DNA of 6,486 bases from an uncultured Campylobacter sp. GTDB taxonomy: Bacteria > Campylobacterota > Campylobacteria > Campylobacterales > Campylobacteraceae. The notes beneath the pieces are model-generated. The model saw nothing but the letters and a program-made list of their open reading frames with translations, had not been told where the DNA came from and made no database searches. The stretch lies in assembly GCA_938046705.1 (NCBI GenBank), contig CALIWP010000363.1, forward strand, positions 1 to 6,486. Direction: 5' to 3'. Positions 6,397-6,486 of this stretch are shown one piece after another. The position numbers and the translations under genes were made by a program. Within the stretch, counting starts at the first letter, position 1; every line of letters begins with the position of its first letter.

Positions 6397-6486
6397 ATTT
6401 GAGCAGTCCGTCCTCGTCAAATTTAAAATCAGGCCCCCAAGCCACCTCCCAGTAGTATCCGTCCGGATCGGCAAAATACGCGTGGT
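6392..6486 (-). CDS. VOC/glyoxalase-family protein, C-terminal end only
   Basis: The last 30 complete codons of a gene entering from the right edge read HAYFADPDGYYWEVAWGPDF at their start and end in DGLLKF. The block YFADPDGxYWEV is the typical C-terminal strand of vicinal-oxygen-chelate (glyoxalase/bleomycin-resistance/dioxygenase) proteins; the Glu in WEV is the usual metal ligand. Which VOC enzyme this is cannot be told from the fragment. Its stop TAG lies at 6392-6394 and is part of a hairpin. The hydrolase gene follows 84 bases on, in the same direction. Confidence 0.85.
   Translation of the reverse strand, partial: HAYFADPDGYYWEVAWGPDFKFDEDGLLKF

Overview
The window looks like chromosomal core DNA from a Campylobacter with moderate GC content, by eye about 45%. 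That resembles the C. showae, C. rectus or C. curvus part of the genus more than C. jejuni. The evidence is the gene order ilvC, secreted divergent polysaccharide deacetylase, dprA, ruvX, with rnr on the opposite strand upstream of ilvC, which matches what I recall of the C. jejuni Cj0631c-Cj0635 neighbourhood. Promoters with a TATAAT-like -10 and no clear -35, and AAAGGA-type ribosome binding sites, fit the same group. The species assignment is an inference.

Left block (1-1314, minus strand): an HDOD-domain protein followed by the start of RNase R. The two are coupled by a 4-base GTGA overlap, and rnr runs off the left edge. A 136-base divergent intergenic region (1315-1450) holds one promoter for each direction.

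Middle block (1451-4875, plus strand): a tight three-gene operon. ilvC (ketol-acid reductoisomerase) has a strong ribosome binding site. Its TAA stop is followed with no gap and in the same frame by the TTG start of a membrane-anchored divergent polysaccharide deacetylase with a long disordered linker. The deacetylase overlaps a TTG-started dprA by TTGA. The operon thus joins branched-chain amino-acid synthesis, an envelope enzyme and a transformation/recombination protein, with translation passed on by coupling.

Right block: a 197-base gap packed with AAATTT motifs and carrying a 12-bp inverted repeat (4876-5072), then ruvX/yqgF. A second motif-rich, hairpin-rich convergent gap follows (5448-5707). 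On the minus strand are a small alpha/beta hydrolase and, at the right edge, the last 30 codons of a glyoxalase/VOC-family protein.

I see no CRISPR array, insertion sequence, tRNA, rRNA or phage gene. The genes belong to known families. The least explained signal is the very dense AAATTT(GA) motif in the two gaps flanking ruvX and in the disordered linker of the deacetylase. The motif fits the RAATTY methylation motif known from Campylobacter natural transformation, and dprA lies in the same locus. The link between these facts is inference.
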